DNA of 64,000 nt from Haloferax prahovense DSM 18310 (lineage in GTDB: Archaea > Halobacteriota > Halobacteria > Halobacteriales > Haloferacaceae), in contig NZ_AOLG01000047.1 in NCBI RefSeq assembly GCF_000336815.1, positions 18,676 through 82,675 of the forward strand. Direction: 5' to 3'. Positions within the stretch are counted from its first letter, which is position 1, and each line of letters starts with the position of its first letter. This document shows, piece after piece, positions 7,659 to 17,253 of the stretch. The translations under genes were made by a program, and so were the position numbers. The notes under the pieces are model-generated. The model worked only from the letters and a program-made list of their open reading frames with translations, had not been told where the DNA came from and did not search any database.

Positions 7659-7976
7659 TCAGCGGTCGATGCCGCCCTGCGCCTTGATGTCCATGATGTG
7701 GCGGACGTTCAGGTAAATCTCCTCGGGCGAGGTGTCGCCGTCGGGGTCGTAGAGGTCGCTGACGCGGTAGAGGATGGCCGACACCTGCCGGCTCTCGGAG
7801 GACTCGCCGTAGATGTCGTCGGCGATGTCGCGGAGGAACGCGACGCGCTCTGGGTCCGCGGGGAAGTCGGCGTCGGAGTCCGGGGCCATCTCCCAGTCGA
7901 CCTCGTCGGGGTCCGCGTCTGAACTCGCATCCGCATCGGCGTCCCCGCCCGCGTCGGGCCGTCCGTCGTCGCTCAT
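7659..7976 (-). CDS. Conserved haloarchaeal hypothetical protein, cotranscribed with mrp
   Basis: A 105-residue acidic protein with no recognised domain. The first 40 residues are Asp/Ala-rich and probably disordered. The rest (about 41-105) is predicted helical, with RVAFLRDIADDIYG and a C-terminal EEIYLNVRHIMDIKAQGGIDR segment. Its ATG overlaps the mrp stop codon (ATGA), which indicates translational coupling and co-transcription with the Fe-S carrier gene. A role alongside Mrp is possible but not shown. Confidence 0.78.
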   Translation of the reverse strand: MSDDGRPDAGGDADADASSDADPDEVDWEMAPDSDADFPADPERVAFLRDIADDIYGESSESRQVSAILYRVSDLYDPDGDTSPEEIYLNVRHIMDIKAQGGIDR

Positions 7977-9013
7977 CGCTCGCTGACGGTCCGCCGCTGG
8001 ACGACGCCGACCATGTCGGCGATGTTCTCGGTCATCACGCGGAACGCGTCGGCGGTCTCGTCGCCGTCTTCGAGGACGATGGGCTTGCCGCCGTCGCCGC
8101 CCTCGCGGACGGCCGGGTCGAGCGGGAGCGCCCCGAGGAACGGCAGGTCGTTCGAGGCCGCGAACTCACGGCCGCCGCCCGCGCCGAAGATGTCGTGGCG
8201 GTTCCCGCAGTCGGGACACCGGAACGTGCTCATGTTTTCGACGATGCCGAGGACGTTCGTGTCGTGCTTGCCGAACATCCGGAGCCCCTTGTTGGCGTCG
8301 TCGAGGGCGACGTTCTGCGGGGTCGTGACGATGACCGCACCCGTGAGCGGGAGCGTCTGAAGGATGGACAGTTGGGTGTCGCCCGTGCCCGGCGGCAGGT
8401 CGAGAACGAGGTAGTCGAGGCTGCCCCACTCCACGTCCTCGACGAGCTGCGTGAGAAGCTGGTGGACCATCGGGCCGCGCCAGATGACCGGGTCGTCGTC
8501 GCCGACGAGGAACGCCATCGACATGAGCTTCATCCCGTACTTCTCCGGCGGGACGATGGTCTGGTCTTGAGTCGCCTGCGGCGCTTCCTCGGCGGCGACC
8601 ATCCGCGGGACGTTCGGCCCGTAGATGTCGGCGTCGAACAGGCCAACGCGCGCGCCGAGCTTCGAGAGGCCGGCCGCGAGGTTCACGGCGACCGTCGACT
8701 TCCCGACGCCGCCCTTCCCGGAGGCGACGGCGATGATGTTCTTCACGCCGGGGAGGACCTCCTCGTCGGGGTCGCGGTCGCTCGGAATCTTGGCGGTGAG
8801 GTCGGCCTCCAGCCCGTCCTCGGCGAGTACCTCGCGGATTCGACGGCCGATGTCCGTCTCCGCCGGAGAGTACGGGGCACCGAGCGCGAGCGAGATGCGG
8901 GCGGTGTCGCCGTCGACCTCGACGGCGTTCACCAGCCCGAGCGAGACGATGTCGTCTCCGAGTTCGGGGTCCTCGACCGCACGCAAGCGGTCGCGTACGT
9001 CGGCTTCGTCCAT
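7973..9013 (-). CDS. mrp: Mrp/NBP35-type iron-sulfur cluster carrier ATPase
   Basis: A 346-residue cytosolic P-loop NTPase of the ParA/MinD superfamily that in this family binds and transfers Fe-S clusters to apoproteins. Residues 1-75 form a MIP18/DUF59 domain. The ATPase domain has the deviant Walker A GKGGVGKST (99-107), FDADIYGPN, and LVLDLPPGTGD. A CPDC motif (Cys266, Cys269) is the expected cluster-binding pair at the dimer interface. The ATG at 9013 begins the DUF59 domain, with an AT-rich stretch about 30-37 bp upstream. The longer open frame upstream is arginine-rich and unlikely to be translated. Confidence 0.92.
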   Translation of the reverse strand: MDEADVRDRLRAVEDPELGDDIVSLGLVNAVEVDGDTARISLALGAPYSPAETDIGRRIREVLAEDGLEADLTAKIPSDRDPDEEVLPGVKNIIAVASGKGGVGKSTVAVNLAAGLSKLGARVGLFDADIYGPNVPRMVAAEEAPQATQDQTIVPPEKYGMKLMSMAFLVGDDDPVIWRGPMVHQLLTQLVEDVEWGSLDYLVLDLPPGTGDTQLSILQTLPLTGAVIVTTPQNVALDDANKGLRMFGKHDTNVLGIVENMSTFRCPDCGNRHDIFGAGGGREFAASNDLPFLGALPLDPAVREGGDGGKPIVLEDGDETADAFRVMTENIADMVGVVQRRTVSER

Positions 9014-9240
9014 GTCCGTCACTCCGGCGGTGCGGCCGATAAGGGTTTTGTAAGGTCCCGTCGCGCAGTGACGGACGCAATTGACGACCCGTCCCACCGC
9101 GGGTCGCGCCGGATTCTGGCCGACTGCGGAGCGTCGTCGACCCGTGCGGCTGCGGGGCGTCACTGCCCTGACCGCCACCGGGTTCGGGATGCGGCGGCCG
9201 TAACCCAATCCAGTTACGCCGCCCCAGTCATCGACAGCGA

Positions 9241-9247
9241 ATTTATC
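9241..9247 (+). promoter_or_regulatory. TATA-like promoter of moaA
   Basis: ATTTATC lies 26-32 bp before the moaA ATG, which predicts a leaderless transcript. The 259-bp interval between the divergent mrp and moaA starts holds no other recognisable gene. Confidence 0.55.
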
Positions 9248-9272
9248 AACGTACGCTTCCAGGATTCGGTAT

Positions 9273-10235
9273 ATGGTGCTGGTGGACGACTTTGGCCGCG
9301 AGGTAACCGGCGTTCGAATCTCTCTGACTGACCGGTGTAACTTCGATTGCGTCTACTGCCACAACGAGGGCTTGGGCGACACGCGCGGGCCGATGGACCC
9401 CGCCGACGAGGAGATGAGCGCCGACGACGTGGTTCGCTTTCTCGAAGTCGTCGAGGGGTACGGCGTCGAGAAGGTGAAGTTCACCGGGGGCGAGCCGATG
9501 CTCCGCTCGGACCTCGAAGAGATTATCCGGCGGACGCCGGACTCGATGGAGACGTCGCTCACCACCAACGGGACGTTCCTCGGCGACCGCGCCGAGGACC
9601 TCGTCGCGGCCGGACTCGACCGCGTGAACGTCTCGCAGGACGCTCTCGACCCCGAGGCGTTCGCTCAAATCACGAAGTCCGGCGCGTACGACAAGGTGAT
9701 GGAGGGCGTCAAAGCCGCGGTCGATGCCGGCCTCACGCCCGTGAAACTCAACATGGTCGTGTTCACGAAGACCGCGGGCCACGTCGAGGAGATGGTCGAG
9801 TACGTCGCCGAGAACGAGGGGCTACAGCTCCAACTCATCCAGTACATGCCCGAACTGACGGGCCGCCCGGAGTGGAACATCGACATCGAACGGGTCCACC
9901 GCTGGCTGGCCGACCTCGCCGACGAGGTCGAAGTCCGCGACATGCACCACCGCCGCCGCTACTACGTCGGCGAGGGGATGGTCGAAATCGTCGACCCCGT
10001 CGAGAACCCCGAGTTCTGCGCCAACTGCCATCGCGTGCGCGTAACACACCAAGGATATCTCAAGGGCTGTCTCAACCGCAACGACGACCTGCGCCCGATG
10101 GGCGAGATGACGCGGGAGGAAATCCGCGAGACGTTCGAGGCGGTCGTCGCCAACCGCGTGCCGTACTACGGCGAGTACCTCGTCCGCGACGGCGACGACG
10201 GCTGGACCATCAACGAAGAGTACATCGGGGCCTGA
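9273..10235 (+). CDS. moaA: GTP 3',8-cyclase MoaA
   Basis: A 320-residue radical SAM enzyme that converts GTP to 3',8-cyclo-GTP, the first step of molybdopterin (tungstopterin) cofactor synthesis. The radical SAM cluster motif is Cys22-x3-Cys26-x2-Cys29, followed by FTGGEPMLR. The second, substrate-binding cluster is Cys249-x2-Cys252-x13-Cys266 (FCANC, then GYLKGC). The protein ends IGA rather than the Gly-Gly tail important in some eukaryotic and bacterial MoaA. The ATG fits the TATA spacing. No other cofactor gene is adjacent. Confidence 0.94.
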   Translation: MVLVDDFGREVTGVRISLTDRCNFDCVYCHNEGLGDTRGPMDPADEEMSADDVVRFLEVVEGYGVEKVKFTGGEPMLRSDLEEIIRRTPDSMETSLTTNGTFLGDRAEDLVAAGLDRVNVSQDALDPEAFAQITKSGAYDKVMEGVKAAVDAGLTPVKLNMVVFTKTAGHVEEMVEYVAENEGLQLQLIQYMPELTGRPEWNIDIERVHRWLADLADEVEVRDMHHRRRYYVGEGMVEIVDPVENPEFCANCHRVRVTHQGYLKGCLNRNDDLRPMGEMTREEIRETFEAVVANRVPYYGEYLVRDGDDGWTINEEYIGA

Positions 10236-10289
10236 GCGGCGACCGTCCCGACGCGCGAGCTTTTCTCCTCCGACGACTTTTCGGAGCCC

Positions 10290-11177
10290 ATGACTGTCAC
10301 CGTCGAGCGGGTGGTCCTTGCGACGGACGGAAGCGAACCCGCGAGAACGGCCGCGACCCACGCGCTGTTTCTCGCCCGCGTCCTCGACGCGCCGCTCCAC
10401 GTCGTCTCCGCGACCGGCACGTCGCCGGCCGCCGCCGCCGAGACCGCCGAACCGTCCGTAAGCGCTGCTTTCGAAGCGGAGGAGGCCGTCAGCGCGGTCG
10501 TCCGTCGTGCGCTCCTCGCGGACGTCCGAGCGACCTCGGAAGTCGCCGACGGTCCGGCCGCGGCCGTCGTGGAGCGCGCCGTCGGCGAGGGAGACCTGCT
10601 CGTCATCGGGCGGCGCGGACAGACCGGTTCCGGTCGGTTTCTCGTCGGGTCGGTCGCGGAGCGGCTTCTCGGCGCGCCGCCGGTCCCGACGCTCGCGGTT
10701 CCGGCGGCGGCCACCGACCCGGAGTACCGGACGGTTGCGCTTCTCGCGGACGGCGAGTCGTCGTCGGGGTCGGCTGCGCCGCTTGCCCGCCGCATCGCCG
10801 CGGCGACCCGCGCGACGCTCCAACCGCTCAGCATCGTTGACGGCCGCGATGCCGCAGTCGGGTCGCGGGAGACTCTCCGAGCGCTCGAAGCCGAGGCGCG
10901 AGCCCGACTGAACGACGTCGTCGCCGCGGCCGCGAGAGACGCCGTCGAATCCGGTGGAACCGTCCGAATCGGCGAGCCCGCGGCCGAACTGCTGGCGCAC
11001 GTCGAACGGGTGGGAGCCGACGTGGTCGTCGTCGGCGTTGAGAGGTCCGGCCGCGAAATCCGACGATTCCGGCGCACGGAACACCGCGCCGACGGGGTCG
11101 TCGCCAGTCGAGTCGTCCGCCACGCGGGAGTTCCGGTCCTCGTCGCCCCGAGCGTGAGAGACAGTGTAAAACGCTGA
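10290..11177 (+). CDS. Tandem-domain universal stress protein
   Basis: A 295-residue cytosolic protein with two UspA-like domains. The first (about 1-145) starts VVLATDGSEPARTA and has the ATP-binding pattern GRRGQTGSGRFLVGS, so it may bind ATP. The second (about 146-293) begins YRTVALLADGES and has a poorer motif (GVERSGREIRRFRRTEHRADGVVAS), suggesting loss of nucleotide binding. The role is general stress adaptation in this family; specific partners are unknown. It follows moaA by 54 bp on the same strand, and a T-rich stretch between them may end the moaA mRNA. Confidence 0.85.
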   Translation: MTVTVERVVLATDGSEPARTAATHALFLARVLDAPLHVVSATGTSPAAAAETAEPSVSAAFEAEEAVSAVVRRALLADVRATSEVADGPAAAVVERAVGEGDLLVIGRRGQTGSGRFLVGSVAERLLGAPPVPTLAVPAAATDPEYRTVALLADGESSSGSAAPLARRIAAATRATLQPLSIVDGRDAAVGSRETLRALEAEARARLNDVVAAAARDAVESGGTVRIGEPAAELLAHVERVGADVVVVGVERSGREIRRFRRTEHRADGVVASRVVRHAGVPVLVAPSVRDSVKR

Positions 11178-11351
11178 ACTAGTTTTTAGAAGTTCCATTC
11201 AATTTATACGTTCCCACTACTCAGGGTAGCGTGTTGATTGTACGTTCAGTCAGCCGGCGTTCGGCGTGGACGTACGACCGCGTTCGTCTCTCCCCCACCC
11301 CCACCGGCGGACGCGATTCAACATCCGAACCCCACCACCCCTCTACACTCC
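11178..11351 (+). promoter_or_regulatory. Promoter/leader region of the export operon
   Basis: An AATTTATACG TATA-like box lies at 11201-11210, giving a predicted leader of roughly 115-120 nt before the ATG at 11352. The region carries a direct repeat TACGTTC (11207-11213 and 11241-11247) and an inverted pair GTACGT/ACGTAC (11240-11245 and 11270-11275). Either could be an operator for the TetR-type regulator encoded at the end of the operon. This is inferred from position only. Confidence 0.4.
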
Positions 11352-12977
11352 ATGAAACTCTCACGTGCACTCGTGGTCTTGCTGGTCGTCTTGGTCGCCG
11401 TACCGAGCCCAGCGATGGCCGGTATCGTCGGCGAACCGAATCTTCAGGCGTACGCGCCGAGCAACAAACTCGTTCCCGGGCAGGAGACCTCCCTGAACGT
11501 CGTCGTGACTAACTACGGCGGCGACAGCGAGTACCGGAAGTTCTCCTCGTCGGAGAGTTCGGGAACGCTGAGCGACCAACAGCGCTCGGCGCTCGAAGCC
11601 CAGGTCAAATCGACGCGGAACGTCAGACTCACACTCGAATCCGGTGACGCGCCGGTCGAGGTGAACACCGCGACGCTCCCGGTCGGCGACATCCCGCACG
11701 CGACCCAGCGGGACGCCTCGTTCTCCGTCTCAGTCAAGGAGAACGCCACGCCGGGGACCTACGAGATGACGCTCGTCGCGAAGTACGAACACGACTCGTC
11801 CGTCCGCGACGACGGTGACGTGAAGAACGAAGAGGAAAAGACCGAGGAGATTCCCGTGACCGTCGTCGTCGAGCAGGCCCCGCGCTTCGAGGTCGTCTCC
11901 GTGAACACGACCGCGCAGGTCGGCGGTAGTGGGACCACCACCGTCACGATGCGCAACATCGGGACGCTCCCCGCGTTCGACTCGTCCGTCACCGCGACCT
12001 CGCAGAACCCCTCGATAACGTTCGGTCAGTCTGCTTCCGCGACCCGGTACGCCGGCTCGTGGGGCATCAACGAGACGCGCCAGCTCGAATACGAGACGAG
12101 CGTCGCGTCCTCCGCCGCCGTCCAGCAGTACGCCCTCTCGCTCGGCGTGAGCTACGAAGACGAAGACGGCGTCGCCAAGCAGTCGAAGAACATCGCCACT
12201 GGCGTGAGGCCGGTGGCCGAACAGGAGTTCTCCATCGACGCCGAGCAGTCGACGCTCCGCGTCGGCCGCGAGACCACCGTCAGCGGGACGCTCACGAACG
12301 ACGGCCCGCAGACGGCCCGTGACGCCGTGCTCACTATCTCCTCGAAGTCGCCGAACACGAACATCAAGGAGACCGAGTACGCGCTCGGTTCCCTCGACGT
12401 CGGCGAGTCTTCGGACTTCTCGTTCTCGGTGGAAGTCACCGACTCCGCGGACGCCGGCCAGCGGCAATTGAGCTACACGGTCGAGTACCGCAACTCCGAG
12501 GGCGACACCCAGCAGTCGAAGGCCCTCTTGATGAACGCCGAGGTGAAACCCAAGCAGAATCTCTTCGGCGTGACCGCGAAGAACGGGAGCATCGAGGCGG
12601 GCGGCTCGCAGACCGTCACGCTCGTCGTGACCAACAACGGCGACGAGACCTACCGCAACATCGACGCGAAGGCCTTCGCCGACAGCCCGCTGACGCTTAA
12701 CGACGACACCGCGTTCATCCAGGAGCTCGGTCCCGGCGAGTCGACCGAGATTCCCCTCGAACTGAGCGTCGGTTCCTCGGCCAACCCGAAGGCCTACTCC
12801 TTCGACATCGACTTCCAGTACGAAAACGAGGACGGCGAACGCAAGCTCTCCGACCAGTATCCGGTCGCCATCGACGTCACCGAAGCGAGTGGCGGCGGCG
12901 GCCTCTCGATGCCCCTCGTCGGCGGTCTCATCGTCGTCGGACTCGGCGTCGTCGGCTTCCTCTGGTACCGCCGCTAA
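11352..12977 (+). CDS. COG1361-type surface protein with C-terminal membrane anchor
   Basis: A 541-residue exported protein. A Sec signal peptide spans about residues 1-22 (KLSRALVVLLVVLVAV, cleavage near AMA-G). The body holds three or four beta-sandwich repeats of the CARDB/NEW3 kind, recognised by VVTNYGGDSE, VTMRNIGTLPAFDS, VSGTLTNDGPQTA and LVVTNNGDETYRN. A membrane segment (about 519-537, VGGLIVVGLGVVGFLWY) followed by RR anchors it. It precedes an MMPL/RND transporter gene by 21 bp, so it is probably an extracytoplasmic partner or adaptor of that transporter. The ATG at 11352 begins the signal peptide. Function is inferred from context. Confidence 0.85.
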   Translation: MKLSRALVVLLVVLVAVPSPAMAGIVGEPNLQAYAPSNKLVPGQETSLNVVVTNYGGDSEYRKFSSSESSGTLSDQQRSALEAQVKSTRNVRLTLESGDAPVEVNTATLPVGDIPHATQRDASFSVSVKENATPGTYEMTLVAKYEHDSSVRDDGDVKNEEEKTEEIPVTVVVEQAPRFEVVSVNTTAQVGGSGTTTVTMRNIGTLPAFDSSVTATSQNPSITFGQSASATRYAGSWGINETRQLEYETSVASSAAVQQYALSLGVSYEDEDGVAKQSKNIATGVRPVAEQEFSIDAEQSTLRVGRETTVSGTLTNDGPQTARDAVLTISSKSPNTNIKETEYALGSLDVGESSDFSFSVEVTDSADAGQRQLSYTVEYRNSEGDTQQSKALLMNAEVKPKQNLFGVTAKNGSIEAGGSQTVTLVVTNNGDETYRNIDAKAFADSPLTLNDDTAFIQELGPGESTEIPLELSVGSSANPKAYSFDIDFQYENEDGERKLSDQYPVAIDVTEASGGGGLSMPLVGGLIVVGLGVVGFLWYRR

Positions 12978-12998
12978 CCGCCCCACTTTCCCCCCACA

Positions 12999-15476
12999 AT
13001 GATAGACTACGAAGTGTACGTCGACCGCCTCGGCGGGTTCATCGTCGAGAACCCCGGGAGAGTCGTGGCGCTGTTCTTCGTGCTGACGCTCGTCTTCGGA
13101 GCCGGACTCGGAAACATCTCGACCGACTCCGGCACCTCGCAGTTCACCGAGGACTCGCCCGCACAGGAAGCGCTCGACGACGTCAACCGGGAGTTCTCAC
13201 CCGCGTTCGAGACGAGTTCGGGGAGCACCCAACTCATCCAACGGGACGACAACGTCCTCTCCAAACCGGCGATGCTCGACATGTTGCGGCTCCAAGAACG
13301 CGTCTTGAGCCGGCCCGACCTCCGGGCGACCTCCGCGTCGAGCGTCGCGTCCACGGTCGCCCAGACGCTCGACCCGTCGGCGACGACCATCGACGAACAG
13401 ATAGGCGCGCTCGAATCGGCCTCGCCGAGCGAGGTCCGCGCCGCGGCCAAGCAGGCGACCGCGAGCCCGCAGGTCTCGTCGCTCCTGAGCGACGACTTCA
13501 ACCGCCAGTCCGTCGAGGCCTCCGCGACCATCGGCGTCGTCAGCCACGAGGTCCCCGGCCTCTCGTCGAGCGCCGGTACCTCCGGAACCAGCCCGATGAC
13601 GGGCATCCAAGAGGAAATTCAGACGATGACCGCCGTCTCGAACAGCGATATCCGCGTGTTCGGGAGCGGCATCATCTCCGGCGAGTTAGGCAACGTCATC
13701 GCCGACTCGCTCCTGCTCGTGGTTCCGGCGGCGGTGCTCCTCATCTTCGGGTTCCTCGTCGTCGCCTACCGCGACCCCATCGACCTGCTACTCGGCGTCG
13801 TCTCGCTCGTCATCGCCGTCGTGTGGACGTTCGGGTTCATGGGCCTCGCGAACATCGCGTTCAGCCAGATGCTCATCGCGGTGCCGCCGCTGTTGCTCGC
13901 GGTCGGTATCGACTTCGGGCTCCACGCGGTGAACCGCTACCGCGAAGAGCGCGTCAAAGACCTCGCGCCGGTCCCCTCGATGCGGACCACTATCAAACAG
14001 CTCTCGGTCGCGTTCTTCATCGTCACCGGCACGACGGTCCTCGGGTTCCTCGCGAACGCCACGAGCGACCTCGCGCCCATCCGCGACTTCGGTCTCGTCG
14101 CGGCAGTCGGTATCATCTTCACGTTCCTCGTCTTCGGGGTGTTCCTTCCGGCGGCGAAGCTCTACGCCGACGAACTCCGCGAGAAGTACAACGTGCCCGA
14201 GTTCGCCTCCGAACCCCTCGGGAGCGAGGGTGGCATGCTCGCTCGCGTCCTGTCGGGCGGCGTCGTCATCGGTCGGAAAGCCCCGCGAGCGTTCCTCGTG
14301 GTCATCCTGCTCACGACGGTCGTCGCGGGCGCGTACGGGACCGGCGTCGACACGACGTTCTCCCAGGAGGACTTCCTCCCGCCGGAGGACCAACCCGCCT
14401 ACCTCCAACAGCTTCCCGAGCCGTTCAAGCCCGGCGTCTACACCGTCACGAAGGACCTGAACTACCTCGAAGACAACTTCGAGAGCACGCAGGGTGACAG
14501 CGTGACGATATACGTCGAGGGACAGTTACGACAGGACTCGTCCCTCGAGATGATTCACCGCAACGGCGAGGACCCGCCGGAGTCGTTCGTGACGGACGAC
14601 CGCCGCGCGGAGGCGACGAGCATCGTCACGGTCATCCGGAACTACGCGGAACAGGACCCCGAGTTCGCCGCGCTCGTCGACCGGAACGACGCCAACGGTA
14701 ACGGCGTCCCCGACGACAACCTCGAGACGATATACGACGAACTCCTCAGTTCGCCGGCCTCCGACCAGGCGTCGTCGTACATCACGGAAGACTACCGGCA
14801 GACGCGCATCGTCTACACCGTCGAGGGCGACGCCACCCAAGACGCCATCGTCGCAGACGGGAAACTCGTCGCCGAGCGCCTCCGCATGGACGCCACGGCG
14901 ACCGGAAGCACCGTCGTGTTCAAAGGCGTCTCCGACACCATCTTGCTGTCGGCCATCGAGAGCCTCACCGTCGCGCTCGCCGCGACCGCGCTGTTCTTGG
15001 TGGTCATCTACCAGGTCCTCGAAGGTCAATGGACGCTCGGCGTGGTGAACCTCGTGCCCATCGTCGTCTCCATCGCGCTCCTCGCCGGGACGATGCGCTA
15101 TCTCGGCATCCCGCTGAACGCGCTGACGGCGACGATTCTCTCCATCGCCATCGGGCTGGGCATCGACTACTCGGCCCACGTGGTCCACCGGTTCGCCGAC
15201 GAGTACAACGCCGAAGGTCACGACCTCGACGAGGCGCTTCGGCTGACCGTCGGCGGGACCGGTGGCGCGCTCACCGGGAGTATGCTCACCACGACCACGG
15301 GCCTCGGCGTCCTCGCCATCGCCATCACGCCCGTCCTCGGACAGTTCGGGGTCGTGACCGCGCTGAGTATCTTCTACTCGTATCTCACCGCGCTCCTCGT
15401 CACGCCCTCGGCAATCGTCCTCTGGGAGCGGTTGACCCAGCAGGACACCGCCACCGCGGCACCGACATCCCCCTGA
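12999..15476 (+). CDS. MMPL/RND superfamily transporter
   Basis: An 825-residue membrane protein with the duplicated RND architecture: TM1 near 20-40, a first extracytoplasmic domain (about 40-225), a five-to-six-helix bundle (about 230-395), TM near 425-445, a second extracytoplasmic domain (about 450-640), and a second bundle (about 650-820). The matching helix motifs GIDFGLHAVNRYREE (near 302) and GIDYSAHVVHRFADE (near 721) mark the two halves. Members export hydrophobic compounds or lipids using the ion gradient. The substrate here is unknown. It sits second in a four-gene operon ending in a TetR-like regulator. Confidence 0.9.
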   Translation: MIDYEVYVDRLGGFIVENPGRVVALFFVLTLVFGAGLGNISTDSGTSQFTEDSPAQEALDDVNREFSPAFETSSGSTQLIQRDDNVLSKPAMLDMLRLQERVLSRPDLRATSASSVASTVAQTLDPSATTIDEQIGALESASPSEVRAAAKQATASPQVSSLLSDDFNRQSVEASATIGVVSHEVPGLSSSAGTSGTSPMTGIQEEIQTMTAVSNSDIRVFGSGIISGELGNVIADSLLLVVPAAVLLIFGFLVVAYRDPIDLLLGVVSLVIAVVWTFGFMGLANIAFSQMLIAVPPLLLAVGIDFGLHAVNRYREERVKDLAPVPSMRTTIKQLSVAFFIVTGTTVLGFLANATSDLAPIRDFGLVAAVGIIFTFLVFGVFLPAAKLYADELREKYNVPEFASEPLGSEGGMLARVLSGGVVIGRKAPRAFLVVILLTTVVAGAYGTGVDTTFSQEDFLPPEDQPAYLQQLPEPFKPGVYTVTKDLNYLEDNFESTQGDSVTIYVEGQLRQDSSLEMIHRNGEDPPESFVTDDRRAEATSIVTVIRNYAEQDPEFAALVDRNDANGNGVPDDNLETIYDELLSSPASDQASSYITEDYRQTRIVYTVEGDATQDAIVADGKLVAERLRMDATATGSTVVFKGVSDTILLSAIESLTVALAATALFLVVIYQVLEGQWTLGVVNLVPIVVSIALLAGTMRYLGIPLNALTATILSIAIGLGIDYSAHVVHRFADEYNAEGHDLDEALRLTVGGTGGALTGSMLTTTTGLGVLAIAITPVLGQFGVVTALSIFYSYLTALLVTPSAIVLWERLTQQDTATAAPTSP

Positions 15477-15646
15477 CGCATCGCCTTCCCAAATTCAGTT
15501 TGCCCCTGCCCCGGCCCCCACGCCCGTATCGCTCGCAGACCAGCCCACACGGACGAACCGCACGCCAAACAGCCCGCGAGGAACCGCGCGTCGAACAGCC
15601 CGCGACCCGCCCACGACTCCCACGACACACCACGAACGGAACCCTC

Positions 15647-16135
15647 ATGAGCGAGAATCAATCGAATCCACGTATGTCCGCACTCACGAAGCTCCGTCCC
15701 TGGCTCGCCGCGATACTCGGACTGATATTCACCGGGTTCGGCCACATCTACCTGCGTCGCTGGCGACGGGCCGCCATGTGGGTGCTCCTCGTTCTCGCGG
15801 TGGCCGCGCTGTTCGTTCCTTCGGGGACGCTCGAGGCGTTGGACGCCGCCGAGACGATGTCTCCCTCGGAGTTCACCTCGGTTCTCACGGAGCTGTTGCC
15901 CCTCCTCGCGGTGAGCTTTGCGAGCGTCCTCGACGCGTTCGTCATCGGCCTCCGGCAGGCCGCCGAGGCGCAGGCGGCGCGCTCCGCCGTCGACGACGCC
16001 GACGACTCGGTGGCTGCCGTTTCCGACCCCGATTCGGACGCCGTCACGTGCCCCGAATGCGGCCGCGAGGTCGACGCCGACCTCGACTTCTGTCACTGGT
16101 GTACCACCCGCCTCGACGAACCAACTGACGACTGA
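15647..16135 (+). CDS. Membrane protein with C-terminal zinc ribbon
   Basis: A 162-residue protein with two or three membrane segments (about 18-33, 43-58 and 88-103) and a cytosolic C-terminal zinc ribbon (CPECGREV, then CHWCTTRL; four cysteines). The glycine-rich first helix GLIFTGFGHIYLRRWRRA resembles TM2-type membrane proteins. It lies 170 bp after the MMPL gene and 20 bp before the TetR-like gene, so it belongs to the same likely operon. Its function is unknown. The ATG at 15647 is the first after a Pro/Arg-rich noncoding stretch. Confidence 0.8.
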   Translation: MSENQSNPRMSALTKLRPWLAAILGLIFTGFGHIYLRRWRRAAMWVLLVLAVAALFVPSGTLEALDAAETMSPSEFTSVLTELLPLLAVSFASVLDAFVIGLRQAAEAQAARSAVDDADDSVAAVSDPDSDAVTCPECGREVDADLDFCHWCTTRLDEPTDD

Positions 16136-16155
16136 GAATCCCAACGAGACACATC

Positions 16156-16872
16156 ATGGACGACGACCGAATCGACACCGGCCGAAGCGAGACCGAGCAG
16201 GCGATTATGGACGCCACGCTCCGGGCGCTCGCGAAACACGGCTACGCTGATCTCTCGATAAAGAACATCGGCACGGAGTTCGAAAAGAGCACCTCGCTTC
16301 TGTACTACCACTACGAGAACAAAGACGAGCTGCTCCTCGCGTTCCTCGACTACATCATCGACCTGTTCGTCGAGACCATCGACCCGGAGGCCGACGACCC
16401 CGACGCCGAGCTTCGCAACTTCGTCGAGTACGTCCTCCCCCCGGAGGGCGACCTTTCGACCTGTGAGTCGGTCCCTCCCGGCGTTCCGGAGCCGGTCGCG
16501 GACAGCGGCAGCGTTGACCCGTTCCAGCGGGCCATCTTCGAACTCCGCACGCAGACCGTCCACGACGAGCAGTACCGAAAGAAGTTCCGGCGCATGGAGA
16601 CCCACATGGTCGAGACGGTCGCGACGCTCATCGCTCGGGAGATGGAGTCGGGCCACTACCGCGAGATGAACGCCGAGATGATGGCCGAGAATCTGATGGC
16701 CTTCCTCTTTCGGAGCCTGGACGTGCGCGTCACCGGGACGCGGCTCGAATCGGCGTACGCGATGCGCGACTCGGTGTACTTCCTCCTCGACAACGTGATG
16801 CCGAAAGGGAGCCATCCGGGCGAGGCCGCCGCACGCGACGCCGACGGTAATGACGCGGATTACGACGGGTAA
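16156..16872 (+). CDS. TetR/AcrR family transcriptional regulator
   Basis: A 238-residue DNA-binding regulator. The N-terminal HTH (about 12-60) reads AIMDATLRALAKHGYADLSIKNIG, then STSLLYYHYENKDELLLAFL, the classic TetR pattern. The remainder is the helical ligand-binding and dimerisation domain, ending in a disordered acidic tail. It is the last gene of the surface-protein/MMPL operon and most likely controls that operon in response to a transported or toxic ligand, as is common for RND-linked TetR repressors. Operator sites were not proven. Confidence 0.9.
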   Translation: MDDDRIDTGRSETEQAIMDATLRALAKHGYADLSIKNIGTEFEKSTSLLYYHYENKDELLLAFLDYIIDLFVETIDPEADDPDAELRNFVEYVLPPEGDLSTCESVPPGVPEPVADSGSVDPFQRAIFELRTQTVHDEQYRKKFRRMETHMVETVATLIAREMESGHYREMNAEMMAENLMAFLFRSLDVRVTGTRLESAYAMRDSVYFLLDNVMPKGSHPGEAAARDADGNDADYDG

Positions 16873-16902
16873 CCCGCGTCGCCACCGTGCCGAACGGACT
16901 CC

Positions 16903-17253
16903 TTATCGCTCGTCGTTCTCGACGAAGTCGACGACCGCCTGCGCGCCCTGAAACCCGTCGGCGAGGCGGTCGACGAGTTCGCCGTCCTCGAACAGGAGGA
17001 GCGTCGGGACGCTCCGAATCGTGTACCGTTCCGCGACCGACATGTCCGTCTGCGGATTTATCATCGCGACGACCACGTCGGTCGCCTTCGCGACGTTGCC
17101 CAGCACCGGCTCGATGCTCTGACACAGCGTGCAGCCCTTGGTGTAGATGTCGAGGAGGACGCGGTCGTGTTCGGCCACGAGGGCGTCGAGCTCTTCGGCG
17201 GTCTCGATTCGGACCGGCTTCGTCGCCTCGGTAGCGGACTCTGTCGAACTCAT
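16903..17253 (-). CDS. Thioredoxin-like protein
   Basis: A 116-residue cytosolic thiol-disulfide oxidoreductase. The thioredoxin fold is shown by LLDIYTKGCTLCQSIEPVL with the redox pair Cys41-x2-Cys44, and by the cis-proline segment IRSVPTLLLFEDGEL. The active site CTLC differs from the common CGPC, so redox potential and partners may differ. The start at 17253 is supported by an AT-rich box (AATCATAATAAC on the minus strand, 17274-17285) about 21-32 bp upstream. It converges with the TetR gene, with 30 bp between them. Confidence 0.9.
   Translation of the reverse strand: MSSTESATEATKPVRIETAEELDALVAEHDRVLLDIYTKGCTLCQSIEPVLGNVAKATDVVVAMINPQTDMSVAERYTIRSVPTLLLFEDGELVDRLADGFQGAQAVVDFVENDER

Noticed and set aside
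5901..7922. A 673-codon open frame on the plus strand
   Set aside because: It is antisense to three recognisable genes, is rich in Arg/Val/Asp low-complexity sequence and shows no domain. Such frames arise from the GC-rich codon usage.
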